A DNA stretch of 64,000 bases from Rhodococcus sp. IEGM 1381 (lineage in GTDB: Bacteria > Actinomycetota > Actinomycetes > Mycobacteriales > Mycobacteriaceae): contig NZ_JASHKQ010000001.1 of the NCBI RefSeq assembly GCF_030056795.1, forward strand, positions 186,001 to 250,000. Direction: 5' to 3'. This document shows, piece by piece, positions 49,435 to 58,472 of this stretch. A program made the translations under genes and the position numbers. Within the stretch, counting starts at the first letter, position 1. The number at the start of each line of letters is the position of its first letter. Below the pieces are notes generated by a model. That model had not been told where the DNA came from and did no database searches. It saw only the letters and a list, made by a program, of their open reading frames with translations.

Positions 49435-50586
49435 GTGACCACCATCCCCGACACCACGCCGCCCGCAACTTCTCTTCCCCTGCCCGAGAGTCTGATCTCC
49501 ACCCTCCCCGGTCGCTACTACACCGATCCGGCCATCTTCGAGCTCGAGCAGGAGAAGATTTTCGAGGAGCTGTGGATCTGCGCGGTCCGTGCTGCGGATC
49601 TGGACAAGCCCGGTGCCTTCCGTACCGTGCAGATCGGCCGCGAAAGCGTCATCGTCACGCGTACGCGCACCGGCGCGATCAAGGCCTACCTCAATGTCTG
49701 TGCGCACCGCGGTGCGCGAATCTGTATGGAGGACAAGGGCGAGGTCAAGCGATCGTTCCAGTGTCCGTACCACGCCTGGACGTACGACCTCGACGGAAAG
49801 CTCATCGCTGCACCGAATCTCACCAAGATGCCCGATATCGACCGGGTTCGCTACGGCCTGTCGTCGGTGTCCGTCGAGGAGTGGCTCGGCTACGTCTGGG
49901 TCAACCTCAGCGACAACCCGGCGTCTTTCGATACGACTGTGGTGCAGGACATCCGCGACCGACTCGGTGACGTCGAGTCGATCGATCGCTACAAGATCGA
50001 AGATCTGGGCCTGGGCCGGCGCGTGAGCTACAACGTCAATGCCAACTGGAAGCTCATCATCGAGAACTTCATGGAGTGCTACCACTGCGCCACCATCCAC
50101 CCGGAGCTCACCGAGGTGCTTCCGGAATTCGCCGACGGCTATGCCGCCCAGTACTACGTGGGTCACGGAGCCGAATTCGGGGAGTCGGTCAAGGGATTCA
50201 CGCTCGACGGTTCCGAGGGACACGACTCGATTCCTGGCATCGCGCCCGAACAGGACAGGCGCTACTACGCCATCACCGTCAGGCCGCAGGTGTTCGTCAA
50301 CCTCGTCCCTGATCACGTGATCATCCATCGGATGTATCCGCTCGCCGCCGATCGCACTCTGGTGGAATGCGATTGGCTGTACCTGCCCGGCGTCGTTGCC
50401 TCGGGACGGGATCTGCAGAAATCGGTAGAACTGTTCCATCGAGTGAACCTGCAGGACTTCGAGGCGTGCGAACGATGCCAGCCCGCCATGAGCTCCCGCA
50501 AGTACCGCGACGGCGGAGTCCTCGTCGGCAGCGAGCACCACATCGGCGTCTTCCACGAATGGCTGAAGAACCGCATCGAGGGCTGA
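49435..50586 (+). CDS. gbcA: Rieske oxygenase, probable glycine betaine demethylase large subunit
   Basis: 383 residues from a GTG at 49435 with GGAGG six bases before. Rieske ligands Cys89, His91 (CAHRGAR), Cys110 and His113 (CPYHAW); mononuclear iron ligands His217 and His222 (CYHCATIHPEL) and probably Asp341. Overall it resembles GbcA and stachydrine demethylase-type N-demethylating oxygenases. In this neighbourhood (dimethylglycine oxidase, sarcosine oxidase, BCCT carrier) oxidative demethylation of glycine betaine to dimethylglycine and formaldehyde is the best assignment; carnitine or stachydrine remain possible. CCGATC-N6-GATCGG at 49398-49415 may be an operator. Confidence 0.85.
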   Translation: MTTIPDTTPPATSLPLPESLISTLPGRYYTDPAIFELEQEKIFEELWICAVRAADLDKPGAFRTVQIGRESVIVTRTRTGAIKAYLNVCAHRGARICMEDKGEVKRSFQCPYHAWTYDLDGKLIAAPNLTKMPDIDRVRYGLSSVSVEEWLGYVWVNLSDNPASFDTTVVQDIRDRLGDVESIDRYKIEDLGLGRRVSYNVNANWKLIIENFMECYHCATIHPELTEVLPEFADGYAAQYYVGHGAEFGESVKGFTLDGSEGHDSIPGIAPEQDRRYYAITVRPQVFVNLVPDHVIIHRMYPLAADRTLVECDWLYLPGVVASGRDLQKSVELFHRVNLQDFEACERCQPAMSSRKYRDGGVLVGSEHHIGVFHEWLKNRIEG

Positions 50587-50618
50587 TCGAGGTCGAGGTC
50601 TCGATAGGATCGACAACT

Positions 50619-51311
50619 ATGAGTGTCGAGGTCGTATCGTCTGGCCCTCCCGAATCTTCGGGGGTACCCGTCGATCCGGGGGCGACCATGGCGGACATCG
50701 CCTATGCGGCGATTCGCGACAAACTGGTGATGTTGACGATCAAGCCTGGCGACGCCGTCGTCGAATCGGCCTTGTCCGCCGAACTCGGAGTCGGTCGCAC
50801 CCCGGTCCGCGAGGCGCTCAAGAGGCTCGAGTACGAGCGACTTGTCGTTTCACACGCCCGGCGAGGCACCTTTGCAACCTCTGTCGACGTCGCCGATCTG
50901 GGCGACATCTCCGAGATTCGCCGACGGCTCGAGCCGCTGGCGGCAGCGAAGGCCGCCGTCGCCGCCTCTGCGACGCAACGTCAGCTTCTCTTGGGGATGG
51001 CCGACCGCACCGACAAGTTCGAGGCTGCGCCGCCGAGCCGATACGACCTGATCGAGTGGGACGCGGAGGTGCATCGCACGGTGTACCGGCTCACATCGAA
51101 CCCCATTCTCGAAGATGCATTGATTCGGTACAACAATCTCGCCACCCGCATCTTCTGGTTGTTGCTCGATCGACTGCCCCCGCTGGCCGATCACGTGGGT
51201 ACTCACGCCGCAATGCTTCGGGCGATCGCGGCCGGGGACGCCGAGGACGCGGCAGCGATCGCCCGAGCCCATGTGACCGAGTTCGACGAGGCCGTTCGAG
51301 CCGTCATCTAG
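50619..51311 (+). CDS. GntR-family FCD regulator next to gbcA
   Basis: 230 residues from the ATG at 50619. Helix-turn-helix ALSAELGVGRTPVREALKRLEYERLV; FCD domain with DAEVHRTVYRLTSNPIL. It is a paralogue of the GntR protein at 38138, sharing the pattern of RRGTFATSVDVADLGDISEI. It follows gbcA by 32 bases and may be cotranscribed; TCGAT-AGG-ATCGA at 50601-50613 lies just before its start. It probably takes part in control of the betaine genes. Confidence 0.86.
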   Translation: MSVEVVSSGPPESSGVPVDPGATMADIAYAAIRDKLVMLTIKPGDAVVESALSAELGVGRTPVREALKRLEYERLVVSHARRGTFATSVDVADLGDISEIRRRLEPLAAAKAAVAASATQRQLLLGMADRTDKFEAAPPSRYDLIEWDAEVHRTVYRLTSNPILEDALIRYNNLATRIFWLLLDRLPPLADHVGTHAAMLRAIAAGDAEDAAAIARAHVTEFDEAVRAVI

Positions 51312-51380
51312 TCCCCCCTCGAGTGCTGCAGTCCGCGGGGGGACACCGCTGGTGACAAGCTGTTACGTATAGTCACGGGA

Positions 51381-52184
51381 GTGGCCAGCGACGATTCGAC
51401 CCGTGCCCCGGAGGGTGGCGTCCAATCCGTCGACCGCGCATTTCGGGTGCTCGAGGTCGTGGCGCGGCTCGGGGAGGCGGGTGTCAGCGCCATCGCCACC
51501 GAGATCGGTGTGCACAAGTCCACTGTGTCGAGGCTGCTGGCGTCGCTGGAAGAACACGACATGGTGATGCAAACACACAATCGCGGCAAGTATCGGCTCA
51601 GCCTCGGGGTTCTCCGGCTTGCCGCCGCCGTGCCCGAGCGCTTGGAGATCACCGAATACGGCCACGCCGTGTGCGAACGCCTCGCCGGAAAGCTCGGGGA
51701 GACAGTGAATATCGCTGTGCTGCGGGCTGATACAGCCGTGCACCTGGATCAGGCTCGCGGTCCCAGTTCGGTCGGAACCCACAACTGGATCGGGGAACAG
51801 ACTCCCCTGCACGCCACCGCAAGCGGCAAGGTACTGCTCGCCGCGCTGGATGCCGACACCCGTAGGAACCTCGTCGATTCGCTCGACCTGCGCCGCTACA
51901 CCGAGCACACACTCACCACCAAGGCCGGTCTGACGGCCGAACTCGAGGCCGCGGTGTCCCTCGGGTACGCAGTCGTCGTCGAAGAATACGAGACCGGACT
52001 CAATGCCATCGCTGCTCCGGTTCTCGACTACACCGGCAAGACGACTGCGGCACTGAGCGTCTCCGGTCCGGTATATCGCTTCGACGAAACCCGCATGCGG
52101 GCCATCGTCCCGGATGTGTTGGCCGCGACAGCCGAGATCAGCGAGAACATGGGCTACCGCGAATCGTTCATTCCCTCCGCCTGA
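51381..52184 (+). CDS. IclR-family transcriptional regulator
   Basis: 267 residues from a GTG at 51381 with little leader. Helix-turn-helix ATEIGVHKSTVSRLLASLEEHDMV at about residues 38-61, and an IclR effector domain containing HATASGKVLLAAL and VVVEEYETGLNAIAAPV. Such proteins often activate or repress catabolic operons of small aromatic or methylated compounds. Its position between gbcA/GntR and the BCCT carrier suggests a second layer of betaine control, but its target is not shown by the sequence. Confidence 0.85.
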   Translation: MASDDSTRAPEGGVQSVDRAFRVLEVVARLGEAGVSAIATEIGVHKSTVSRLLASLEEHDMVMQTHNRGKYRLSLGVLRLAAAVPERLEITEYGHAVCERLAGKLGETVNIAVLRADTAVHLDQARGPSSVGTHNWIGEQTPLHATASGKVLLAALDADTRRNLVDSLDLRRYTEHTLTTKAGLTAELEAAVSLGYAVVVEEYETGLNAIAAPVLDYTGKTTAALSVSGPVYRFDETRMRAIVPDVLAATAEISENMGYRESFIPSA

Positions 52185-52231
52185 TCGCGATCTGCTCGAT
52201 GGTGCGGCCGGTCACCGATACGGGAGGCTCG

Positions 52232-53605
52232 TCAGGTGCGAAGTACGACGACGAGGCCGTGTTCGGAGGCAGTGTGAATCGGATACCCGTTGTCGGGCTG
52301 CGTCGGGTCGAGGTGCGCGTTCGGGTATGCACGCAAGAAAGCTGCGACGAACGTAGCGACCATCGACGTAGCGAACGATCTTCCCGGACACGACCTCGGT
52401 CCCTTACCGAACGGCAGCACCGACGGTGCGGTGTCCTCGGCCGAATGTGTCAGCAGCCGAGCAGGATCGAACGTCGGCCCACCGAGCGCATGTATGGCAT
52501 GGATGTTAGGCATTATCAACGTGTTTCGATGAAGCCGTATCTCTCGGTCGCCGACGCTCAGGTCGAAGTCCTCGATGACCCGACCGTTGAAGACCGACCC
52601 AGGGGTATCGACGCGCATCGCCTCCATCACACATGCGCGGACAACCGCAGACGCATCCACAGCGTCGGAATCGACCGCAGCGATGCGCGCCTTCCAACTC
52701 GTGTTCACTGGAGCCAGAACATGTTTCAGCGTCGCGAGAATGGAGGTACGAGTGGTGTCCACCGCCGCGACGAACGATGTCGCGGTGTCGTCACGGATGA
52801 TGCCCGGGGAGAATCCGGAGGCCCGGTGCAGAAGTTCCAGGCGGCCGGCAATCGTAGAGTCCGGCGACCGATTCGACATCCGCGACATGTGCTGCCGCAG
52901 TGCGCGTGTATTCAACCGCATCAGGCGCTGCTCACGCGTGAATGCGATGTGCTGGAGCCTCGGCTCCACCCTCATCGCGTAGGTATTCGCGAACTTACGC
53001 AACCGCAGAAAGTTCTCGTAGAGTGCCTCGGCGAACGGGAGGCTGCGCGTCTGTCCGTCCCGGTCGACGTACCGCACCGGCGTCGAAGCGGCTTCACCCC
53101 ACATCGCGTCGGCGACGGCCTCCCGAACGCAGACCGTGACGAGTGGACGCAGGTCGAGACCGGCCAAATCATCGACTGCAGGCAGATGGCGGTCCATTGC
53201 ACGCTGAGTTGCCTCCAGCGCGGACGTCGAACCGGTCGCCACCACGAGGTTTCTCTTGCGCTCCTTGAAGTCGGCTCGCCTTCCCGAGGCAAAAGTGATG
53301 GCATCGGGGCTCAGCTGGCCGAACGAATGGCGAGCGGCAGTGTCGCGATCGATGCGAACGCCTGCGACCTTGGGATTGACTATCACGTCGATCGCCCGAC
53401 GGGACACCGCATACAACTGCACGCGACTGCCACGCCACGTCCCGATGAAATCCGACTCGCCGTCGCCGATGAAGAGATGATCTCGCGCCAGTTTGAGGTC
53501 GAAAGCTCCGGACACCGTGCGTTCGGACGACAGCGGTAGGAGCCCACCCATGAAGTGGATACCCTGCTCTTCGTAGCTGGAGCGCATCGCGAACACCGAT
53601 CTCAT
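52232..53605 (-). CDS. cytochrome P450
   Basis: 457 residues from the ATG at 53605 (GAGGAG 10 bases before); a GTG at 53665 would add 20. P450 hallmarks: I-helix [14 protein letters not shown]-helix E-x-x-R in MEAMRVD, and the haem motif [13 protein letters not shown] with the ligand Cys near residue 406 (426 from the longer start). The N-terminal third is unusual and I see no membrane anchor. No ferredoxin is adjacent, though the Rieske pair nearby belongs to the oxygenase. Substrate unknown. It sits between betaine regulators and the BCCT carrier without obvious pathway link. Confidence 0.82.
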   Translation of the reverse strand: MRSVFAMRSSYEEQGIHFMGGLLPLSSERTVSGAFDLKLARDHLFIGDGESDFIGTWRGSRVQLYAVSRRAIDVIVNPKVAGVRIDRDTAARHSFGQLSPDAITFASGRRADFKERKRNLVVATGSTSALEATQRAMDRHLPAVDDLAGLDLRPLVTVCVREAVADAMWGEAASTPVRYVDRDGQTRSLPFAEALYENFLRLRKFANTYAMRVEPRLQHIAFTREQRLMRLNTRALRQHMSRMSNRSPDSTIAGRLELLHRASGFSPGIIRDDTATSFVAAVDTTRTSILATLKHVLAPVNTSWKARIAAVDSDAVDASAVVRACVMEAMRVDTPGSVFNGRVIEDFDLSVGDREIRLHRNTLIMPNIHAIHALGGPTFDPARLLTHSAEDTAPSVLPFGKGPRSCPGRSFATSMVATFVAAFLRAYPNAHLDPTQPDNGYPIHTASEHGLVVVLRT

Positions 53606-53769
53606 GTCATCACGGCTCCTCGAGATTCCTCTGTGCGCCCACTGCTCACGCAAGCGTAATCCCACTTCGGATCACGCAAGGTAATTACACATACTGTGCT
53701 TCAGGACCACCGGAATCACGGCGCTGAATCTGGACCATCCCCGACGGATCGTGTCTGCTCGGAGTCACC

Positions 53770-53877
53770 GTGTACGACATCGGCTTCTGGTGGGTCATGT
53801 CGACGACTGTTGCCCTGTGCATTCTGCACGAACTTCTGTGGGCCCTGTTGAACCGCACCACGTCTCCCGAGAGCTGA
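53770..53877 (+). CDS. 35-residue single-helix membrane microprotein
   Basis: A GTG at 53770 follows CGGAG by five bases and opens a frame of 35 codons to the TGA at 53875. The product starts YDIGFWWVM and has one hydrophobic helix through CILHELLWALL, ending polar. It is too short for ordinary gene finders. It is convergent with the BCCT carrier and ends eight bases before the carrier's terminator hairpin. It could be a small regulatory subunit of a transporter, as in NSS-type MetS, or a chance frame; the ribosome binding site and membrane pattern favour the former. Confidence 0.45.
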   Translation: MYDIGFWWVMSTTVALCILHELLWALLNRTTSPES

Positions 53878-53884
53878 CACAAAA

Positions 53885-53916
53885 AGCCCCGAACCGCATT
53901 GCTGCAGTTCGGGGCT
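53885..53916 (-). terminator. intrinsic terminator of the BCCT carrier gene
   Basis: On the minus strand a perfect 10-bp stem AGCCCCGAAC/GTTCGGGGCT with a 12-base loop is followed by TTTTT. It stands 16 bases after the carrier's stop codon. The same hairpin, with only two loop differences, occurs at 56431-56462. Confidence 0.85.
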
Positions 53917-53931
53917 CCATCTCGTGCGGCC

Positions 53932-55551
53932 TTAGGTGACCTTGTCTTTCTTGCGTCGAGGTGGCGGAGTAAGAATCATCGGATCGTTGCTGAGGTCCCG
54001 GTACAGCGAGACGCACAGACCGATCATGACGACCACGAAAGGTGCTGCGGCGATGATGGTCATCGTTTGCAGCCCGTTGAGTGCGTCGGAACCGCCGGTC
54101 CACAGGATGATCGCCGCGGTTGCGCCCGTCAGCGTGCCCCAGAACACGACGACCCACTTGCTCGGCTCGAGCGTTCCGCGCTGCGACAGTGATCCCATCA
54201 CCATCGACGCCGCATCCGCACCGGAGACGAAGAAGATGCCGACGAGCACCATGACGAGAACGGTCGAAATGCCGAACAGGGGCAGGTTTTCGAGCATTCC
54301 GAACAGCTGTGACTCAGTGCTGTCGCGGGTCGCGAGGTCGATTCCGTCCTGCTGTTCACCGATACCGGCACCGCCGAAGATTGCGAACCACACCAACGAC
54401 ACCGCACTCGGGATCAGGATGACACCGACGATGAATTCACGGATGGTGCGGCCACGGCTGATGCGCGCCAGGAACATTCCGACGAACGGGGTCCAGGAGA
54501 TCCACCACGCCCAGTAGAAGATGGTCCAGGACGAGAGCCACGAGGCCGTCTCGGGATCCGAGTTCGCTGCGGACCGGGCGGACATGTCGAACAGTTGAGA
54601 CGCGTAGTCGCCGATACTGGTCGGAATAATGTTGAGGATGAACACCGTCGGGCCGACGACGAACACGAAGATGGCGAGGACCAGCGCAAGCACCATGTTG
54701 GTGTTGGAGAGCCACTGGATGCCTTTGGAGACACCGGAGACCGCCGACGCAACGAACGCCAGCGTCAACAACGCGACGATGGCGACGAGCAACAGGGTGC
54801 CGCTCTCACCGATCCAGCCGACCACCTCGAAGCCGGAACCGATCTGCAGCGCACCGAGTCCCAGTGATGCCGCAGTTCCGAACAGCGTCGCAAAGATGGC
54901 CAAGATGTCGATGACCTTGCCGATCGGGCCCTCGGCGCGGCGACCTATCAAGGGAATGAACGCGGAGCTGATGAGCTGCTTGCGCCCACGGCGGTACGTG
55001 CCGTAGGCGATTGCCAGGCCCATCACCGCGTAGATGGACCACGGATGCAGGCTCCAGTGGAACATGGTGGTGGCCATCGCTGTTCCGACACCACCGTCCG
55101 TTCCCGGAGGCGGTGTGACGAAGTGTGTCAGTGGCTCGGAGACGCCGTAGAACATCAGGCCGATGCCCATCCCGGCACTGAACATCATGGCGATCCAGCT
55201 GACGGTTTTGAATTCCGGCTTCTCGCCGTCTGCTCCGAGCGGGATACGTCCGAACTTGGATACGGCCAGGTACAGCGAGAAGATCACGAAACCGGTGGCG
55301 GCGAGGATGAAGAGCCAGCCGAGGTTGGTCACGAGCCAGTTCAGCGTCGACGACGTGACGGACTCGAGGTTGTCGGGTTTCGCCAGTCCCCACGCGATGA
55401 TGGCAACCACGACCGCGGCTGCGACACCGAAAACTACTCTGTCGAGTCGAGGTGGGCGGACAGACGACGTCCCGCTTTGCCCGGCGTCGACCTCGTGACG
55501 GTCGGGGTCGGGTGAATCGACCGGTATGTGCGTTCGGGAAGTCATAGACAT
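53932..55551 (-). CDS. BCCT-family glycine betaine/carnitine/choline transporter
   Basis: 539 residues, about twelve membrane helices. BCCT signatures: MMFSAGMGIGLMFYGVSEP in the glycine-rich TM3 region, FHWSLHPWSIYAVMGLA, and the family motif FYWAWWISWTPFVGMFLAR with the aromatic-box tryptophans, followed by ISRGRTIREFI. The charged C-terminal tail (PPPRRKKDKV) resembles osmosensory tails but is short. It imports betaine with Na+ or H+; placed at the edge of the betaine island it supplies the substrate of GbcA. Confidence 0.9.
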   Translation of the reverse strand: MSMTSRTHIPVDSPDPDRHEVDAGQSGTSSVRPPRLDRVVFGVAAAVVVAIIAWGLAKPDNLESVTSSTLNWLVTNLGWLFILAATGFVIFSLYLAVSKFGRIPLGADGEKPEFKTVSWIAMMFSAGMGIGLMFYGVSEPLTHFVTPPPGTDGGVGTAMATTMFHWSLHPWSIYAVMGLAIAYGTYRRGRKQLISSAFIPLIGRRAEGPIGKVIDILAIFATLFGTAASLGLGALQIGSGFEVVGWIGESGTLLLVAIVALLTLAFVASAVSGVSKGIQWLSNTNMVLALVLAIFVFVVGPTVFILNIIPTSIGDYASQLFDMSARSAANSDPETASWLSSWTIFYWAWWISWTPFVGMFLARISRGRTIREFIVGVILIPSAVSLVWFAIFGGAGIGEQQDGIDLATRDSTESQLFGMLENLPLFGISTVLVMVLVGIFFVSGADAASMVMGSLSQRGTLEPSKWVVVFWGTLTGATAAIILWTGGSDALNGLQTMTIIAAAPFVVVMIGLCVSLYRDLSNDPMILTPPPRRKKDKVT

Positions 55552-56004
55552 CTTAGATAACGCCGTATTTGCCCTGTTGGCAACTCCAACCCCTGGCCCC
55601 GCCTCGGATACGACCTGGAATTCGAGCCGGACCGTCGACCGAAGTCTTCGCTGTTCCGACCCCTGACCTCACCGGATCGACTCCACACCATCAACGGGCC
55701 ACCGTGACTCCACACAGACCCCTGATCTGCGGTTTCGCGGCTCGCGAAGGCACAGCAATTCGGGTGGAATCACGCAGAACGACGCCGCAGCATCGATCGG
55801 TTCGGGTGGCCTCGATCGTGAGGAGCGCTGAGGTTCACAACAGCGCGGCTTTGGGTTGCGTTTCACTTCCGGCCGCACACGTCGGTCCGACCGCGCATGT
55901 TGCATCACTGCCACCGCCCGGCTATAGGTCACTACTATGAAGTCGTCGTCGGCTTCCCGCGAAAACAAGCCGGAACAGTGCTGGTGCACTCGATAGGAGA
56001 TGTG
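55552..56004. other. noncoding region upstream of BCCT carrier and small membrane gene
   Basis: 453 bases. The stretch next to 55552 must hold the carrier's promoter (minus strand). Frames here lack ribosome binding sites and have compositions unlike real proteins. No operator palindrome matching the GntR core TGATATATCA is visible. Nothing else recognised. Confidence 0.4.
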
Positions 56005-56283
56005 ATGATGCGCAAGTCCGCTCCTCAGTCGATGTTTCGCGACGGGGCTGGAAGCCTGGCGTTGGTGGCAGGCATCGTGGCGGTCATTTGCGCATTCGTG
56101 CCGTTCGTCGGAGACTTCGTGACCATCCCGACCGGACTCGTCGCCGTGATCAGTGGCTGGATCGGTCTCGGCCGCGCGGTCGATGGCGACGCGTCCAACG
56201 GTCGTGAAGCTGTGATCGGTGCGGCGCTCGGGGGTGCCGGGTTGTTCATCGTGTTTCTGACATTCGCGGCCTCGTCCATGTGA
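56005..56283 (+). CDS. small hypothetical membrane protein
   Basis: 92 residues from the ATG at 56005 with AGGAGA upstream (a second ATG follows directly). Two hydrophobic helices: SLALVAGIVAVICAFVPFVG and AVIGAALGGAGLFIVFLTFA, separated by a short polar loop. The pattern resembles the DUF4190-like or similar two-helix envelope proteins of actinobacteria, but no firm family. Isolated, 148 bases before the terminator at 56431 that belongs to the tRNA remnant. Confidence 0.65.
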   Translation: MMRKSAPQSMFRDGAGSLALVAGIVAVICAFVPFVGDFVTIPTGLVAVISGWIGLGRAVDGDASNGREAVIGAALGGAGLFIVFLTFAASSM

Positions 56284-56430
56284 TCGAACGACCATCGGTG
56301 CCGGCGCTGACTTCAGTAAGTCCAGCGAAGGCCGAGTGTCATCGCGAGGTCGGTCACTTGCCGGGCCAACGGTCCGCGGTATACGACTTCGCCGTCCCGC
56401 GCGTCGCCAGAATTCAATGTGCAACGAAAA

Positions 56431-56462
56431 AGCCCCGAACCGCATCTCTGCAGTTCGGGGCT
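56431..56462 (-). terminator. intrinsic terminator behind tRNA remnant
   Basis: Minus-strand stem AGCCCCGAAC/GTTCGGGGCT with a 12-base loop and a following TTTTT. It stands ten bases after the 3' end of the tRNA-like sequence at 56473, the usual position of a tRNA gene terminator. Nearly identical to the hairpin at 53885. Confidence 0.8.
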
Positions 56463-56472
56463 TCTTTTCCTG

Positions 56473-56505
56473 TGCGCCCGAAGGGATTCGAACCCCTAAC
56501 CTCCT
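56473..56505 (-). other. tRNA 3'-end remnant, probable attachment-site scar
   Basis: On the minus strand the sequence ends GGTTCGAATCCCTTCGGGCGCA: a complete T-arm (AGGGG-TTCGAAT-CCCTT) and the 3' half of an acceptor stem, as in actinobacterial tRNA-Arg. The D-arm, anticodon arm and 5' acceptor strand are absent; upstream sequence does not fold as a tRNA. A 3'-terminal tRNA fragment with its terminator is what remains at the far end of an element integrated into a tRNA gene. The isotype is uncertain. Confidence 0.65.
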
Positions 56506-57058
56506 GGTAGTAACTCACACGGTTTCGCGGACCGGTTTGGATCCGTGTACACCCCCCTGAGCTGCCGATTCAGGAGTTAAAGTGTCCGCCCAAGTTCAGG
56601 TGGGACCATCCGAACCGAGATCAAAGTGTTGAGTAAGTGTTGAGCGAGTTCCGGGGTCGAGCGTCTTCCGAAGTCTGACGGAGTCCATCGACGTCGGCCC
56701 GGTAGACAAAGACCGTTGTCACCTGGGCTGGGCGGTTCCGACTGGTCGCTGCAGCGACGAGCACGCAGGTCCGACCATGGAGCAGGTGACTGCAAAGATC
56801 AACACCTTTGTCGACGTGCGAACACGAAGTCCTCTGGCACGCCCGACGTAAACGTCAGTTTCCGCACCTGGCCTCGTAGGCTCGGCCGACCCTGATCCAG
56901 CTGTGACATGTGGCGGCGAAGACCGGGGGCAGTTTCGTTTCACAACGGTCGGCAGCTGTCGATGGGCCGACCGGTCAACGCTGCCCCGGTTGTACCGCCC
57001 ACGACGATAGGCAGTGATTCCCCTGCCTTCGGCTAGTCAGACATTCGGAAGTGCGCTT
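56506..57058. other. noncoding region beyond tRNA scar
   Basis: 553 bases without a convincing gene. A minus-strand frame at 56577-56795 has no ribosome binding site or family. No integrase, transposase or inverted terminal repeat is recognisable. It may be the edge of a formerly mobile segment. Confidence 0.4.
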
Positions 57059-58384
57059 TTACGTGCGCATCGTTGCCGGGGCACCGCGCCCGGCCGTCCA
57101 TCCGCACAACGTCAGCGGGATCATCACCGCGAGAAGCACGACGAGCGGTGTGGTCCACGAACCGGTGGCGCCGTGTATCGCGCCCGCGGTGATCGGCCCC
57201 AGAGCCGCAACGAGGTAGCCGATCGATTGGGCCATGGTCGACAGGCTCGTCGCCGTCGACGTGTCCGGGGCCCGAAGGTTGATCAGTGTCAGGGCCAGCG
57301 AAAGCTGGCCTCCCTGCCCGAGTCCGAGCAGGATCGCCCACACCACCGCCAGACCCACTCCCCCGCCGAGAACGCCGATCAATCCCGCGACGGACAACGC
57401 GACGACGGCCACCGCGAGCCCACGTTGTCGACGGAACCGAGCTGCGACCACGGGGACGGTGAGCGCTGTGGCGATACTCGAAACCGATAGCACAGTCAGC
57501 AACAAACCAGCACTTTCCGCTGTCTGGCCGCGGTCTCGGTAGATCGTGGGGAGCCACGCGATCATCGAATAGGCCAACAGAGATTGCAGTCCCATGAAAC
57601 CGGTGACCGCCCATGCCGTCGGCGACCGCAGCACGCCGCCCTCCCACCCAGGAGCGGAAGGCCGTGGCGTGGAAGGGCGGGCCGTGGAAGGCGGAGCCGT
57701 GACCGCCGCCTCGTGGTCGGCGCCGCGGTGATACCGCCACGCCACCAACGCCATCGCCGCGACCGCGAACACGGACGGGACCGCCCAGGCCACGAGTGTT
57801 ATTCGCCAGCTGTGGAACACGGACGTGTCGAGCGGGATCGTCACACCGGACGCAATGCCCGCACTTGCACTGACCAGTGCCGTGAACAACCCCGTCATCA
57901 CTCCGAGCCGGTGCGGGAAGAGCAGGCGAATCAGAATTGGGCCGAGAACGTTCGCCACCGCGATACCCACCCCGGCCAGCAGCGTCCCGAACACGAGGAC
58001 CGGCCATCCCGCAACGCCCCGCAGAGCCGTACCAACGAGCACCAGCATCAGGCACCCCGTCAACACTGCAGGAACGGACCATCTGCGGACCGCACGAGTC
58101 GCGGCGACAGCGAACACGCCGAGGCACACGACCGGACCGGTGGTCAGCAGCGCGGCAGATCCGGCGCCGAGGCCATACGCACCACGGATCTCGACGATCA
58201 TCGCCGACGCGCTACCGAAGACCAGACGAAGATTCAGGCCCAGCAACACGATCGCCACCACCGCGGCTCCCACACCCACGACCGACAAGGGTGTTCTCGC
58301 TTGTACTGCCGGGGGTTCACCGAGCGGTCGTTGCGCGTCGATATCGGTCACTTCTACTCCGTCCCTGATCGCCACCGGATCCAT
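57059..58384 (-). CDS. MFS transporter, CynX/NimT-like
   Basis: 441 residues from the ATG at 58384; a GTG at 58420 is also possible, and the frame is open to 58555 but crosses the operator there. Twelve membrane helices with a hydrophilic central loop around PPSTARPSTPRP. Helix 1 contains VVAIVLLGLNLRLVFGS, typical of the CynX/NimT (cyanate/2-nitroimidazole) group, and GQLSLALTLINLRAPD is close to the late family signature. It is divergent from a cupin-type XRE regulator that probably controls it. Substrate unknown. Confidence 0.85.
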   Translation of the reverse strand: MDPVAIRDGVEVTDIDAQRPLGEPPAVQARTPLSVVGVGAAVVAIVLLGLNLRLVFGSASAMIVEIRGAYGLGAGSAALLTTGPVVCLGVFAVAATRAVRRWSVPAVLTGCLMLVLVGTALRGVAGWPVLVFGTLLAGVGIAVANVLGPILIRLLFPHRLGVMTGLFTALVSASAGIASGVTIPLDTSVFHSWRITLVAWAVPSVFAVAAMALVAWRYHRGADHEAAVTAPPSTARPSTPRPSAPGWEGGVLRSPTAWAVTGFMGLQSLLAYSMIAWLPTIYRDRGQTAESAGLLLTVLSVSSIATALTVPVVAARFRRQRGLAVAVVALSVAGLIGVLGGGVGLAVVWAILLGLGQGGQLSLALTLINLRAPDTSTATSLSTMAQSIGYLVAALGPITAGAIHGATGSWTTPLVVLLAVMIPLTLCGWTAGRGAPATMRT

Positions 58385-58472
58385 GTTCGGGCCGGCGACG
58401 TTCGTATCGTTCGTGGGCACACCGAATAGCTTGTCCCGAAACGACCATCGCAGTAGGCCGGAAAGAAAACAA

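Noticed and set aside
53751..53939. Alternative frame over the microprotein and terminator
   Set aside because: It reads through the terminator hairpin and lacks a ribosome binding site; the GTG frame at 53770 is better supported.
55569..55940. Plus-strand open frame of 123 codons upstream of the small membrane protein
   Set aside because: No ribosome binding site, Pro/Arg/Ser-rich composition and no recognisable domain; probably noncoding.
56577..56795. Possible phage or integrase fragment next to the tRNA scar
   Set aside because: The translated sequence has no tyrosine- or serine-recombinase motif and no ribosome binding site.
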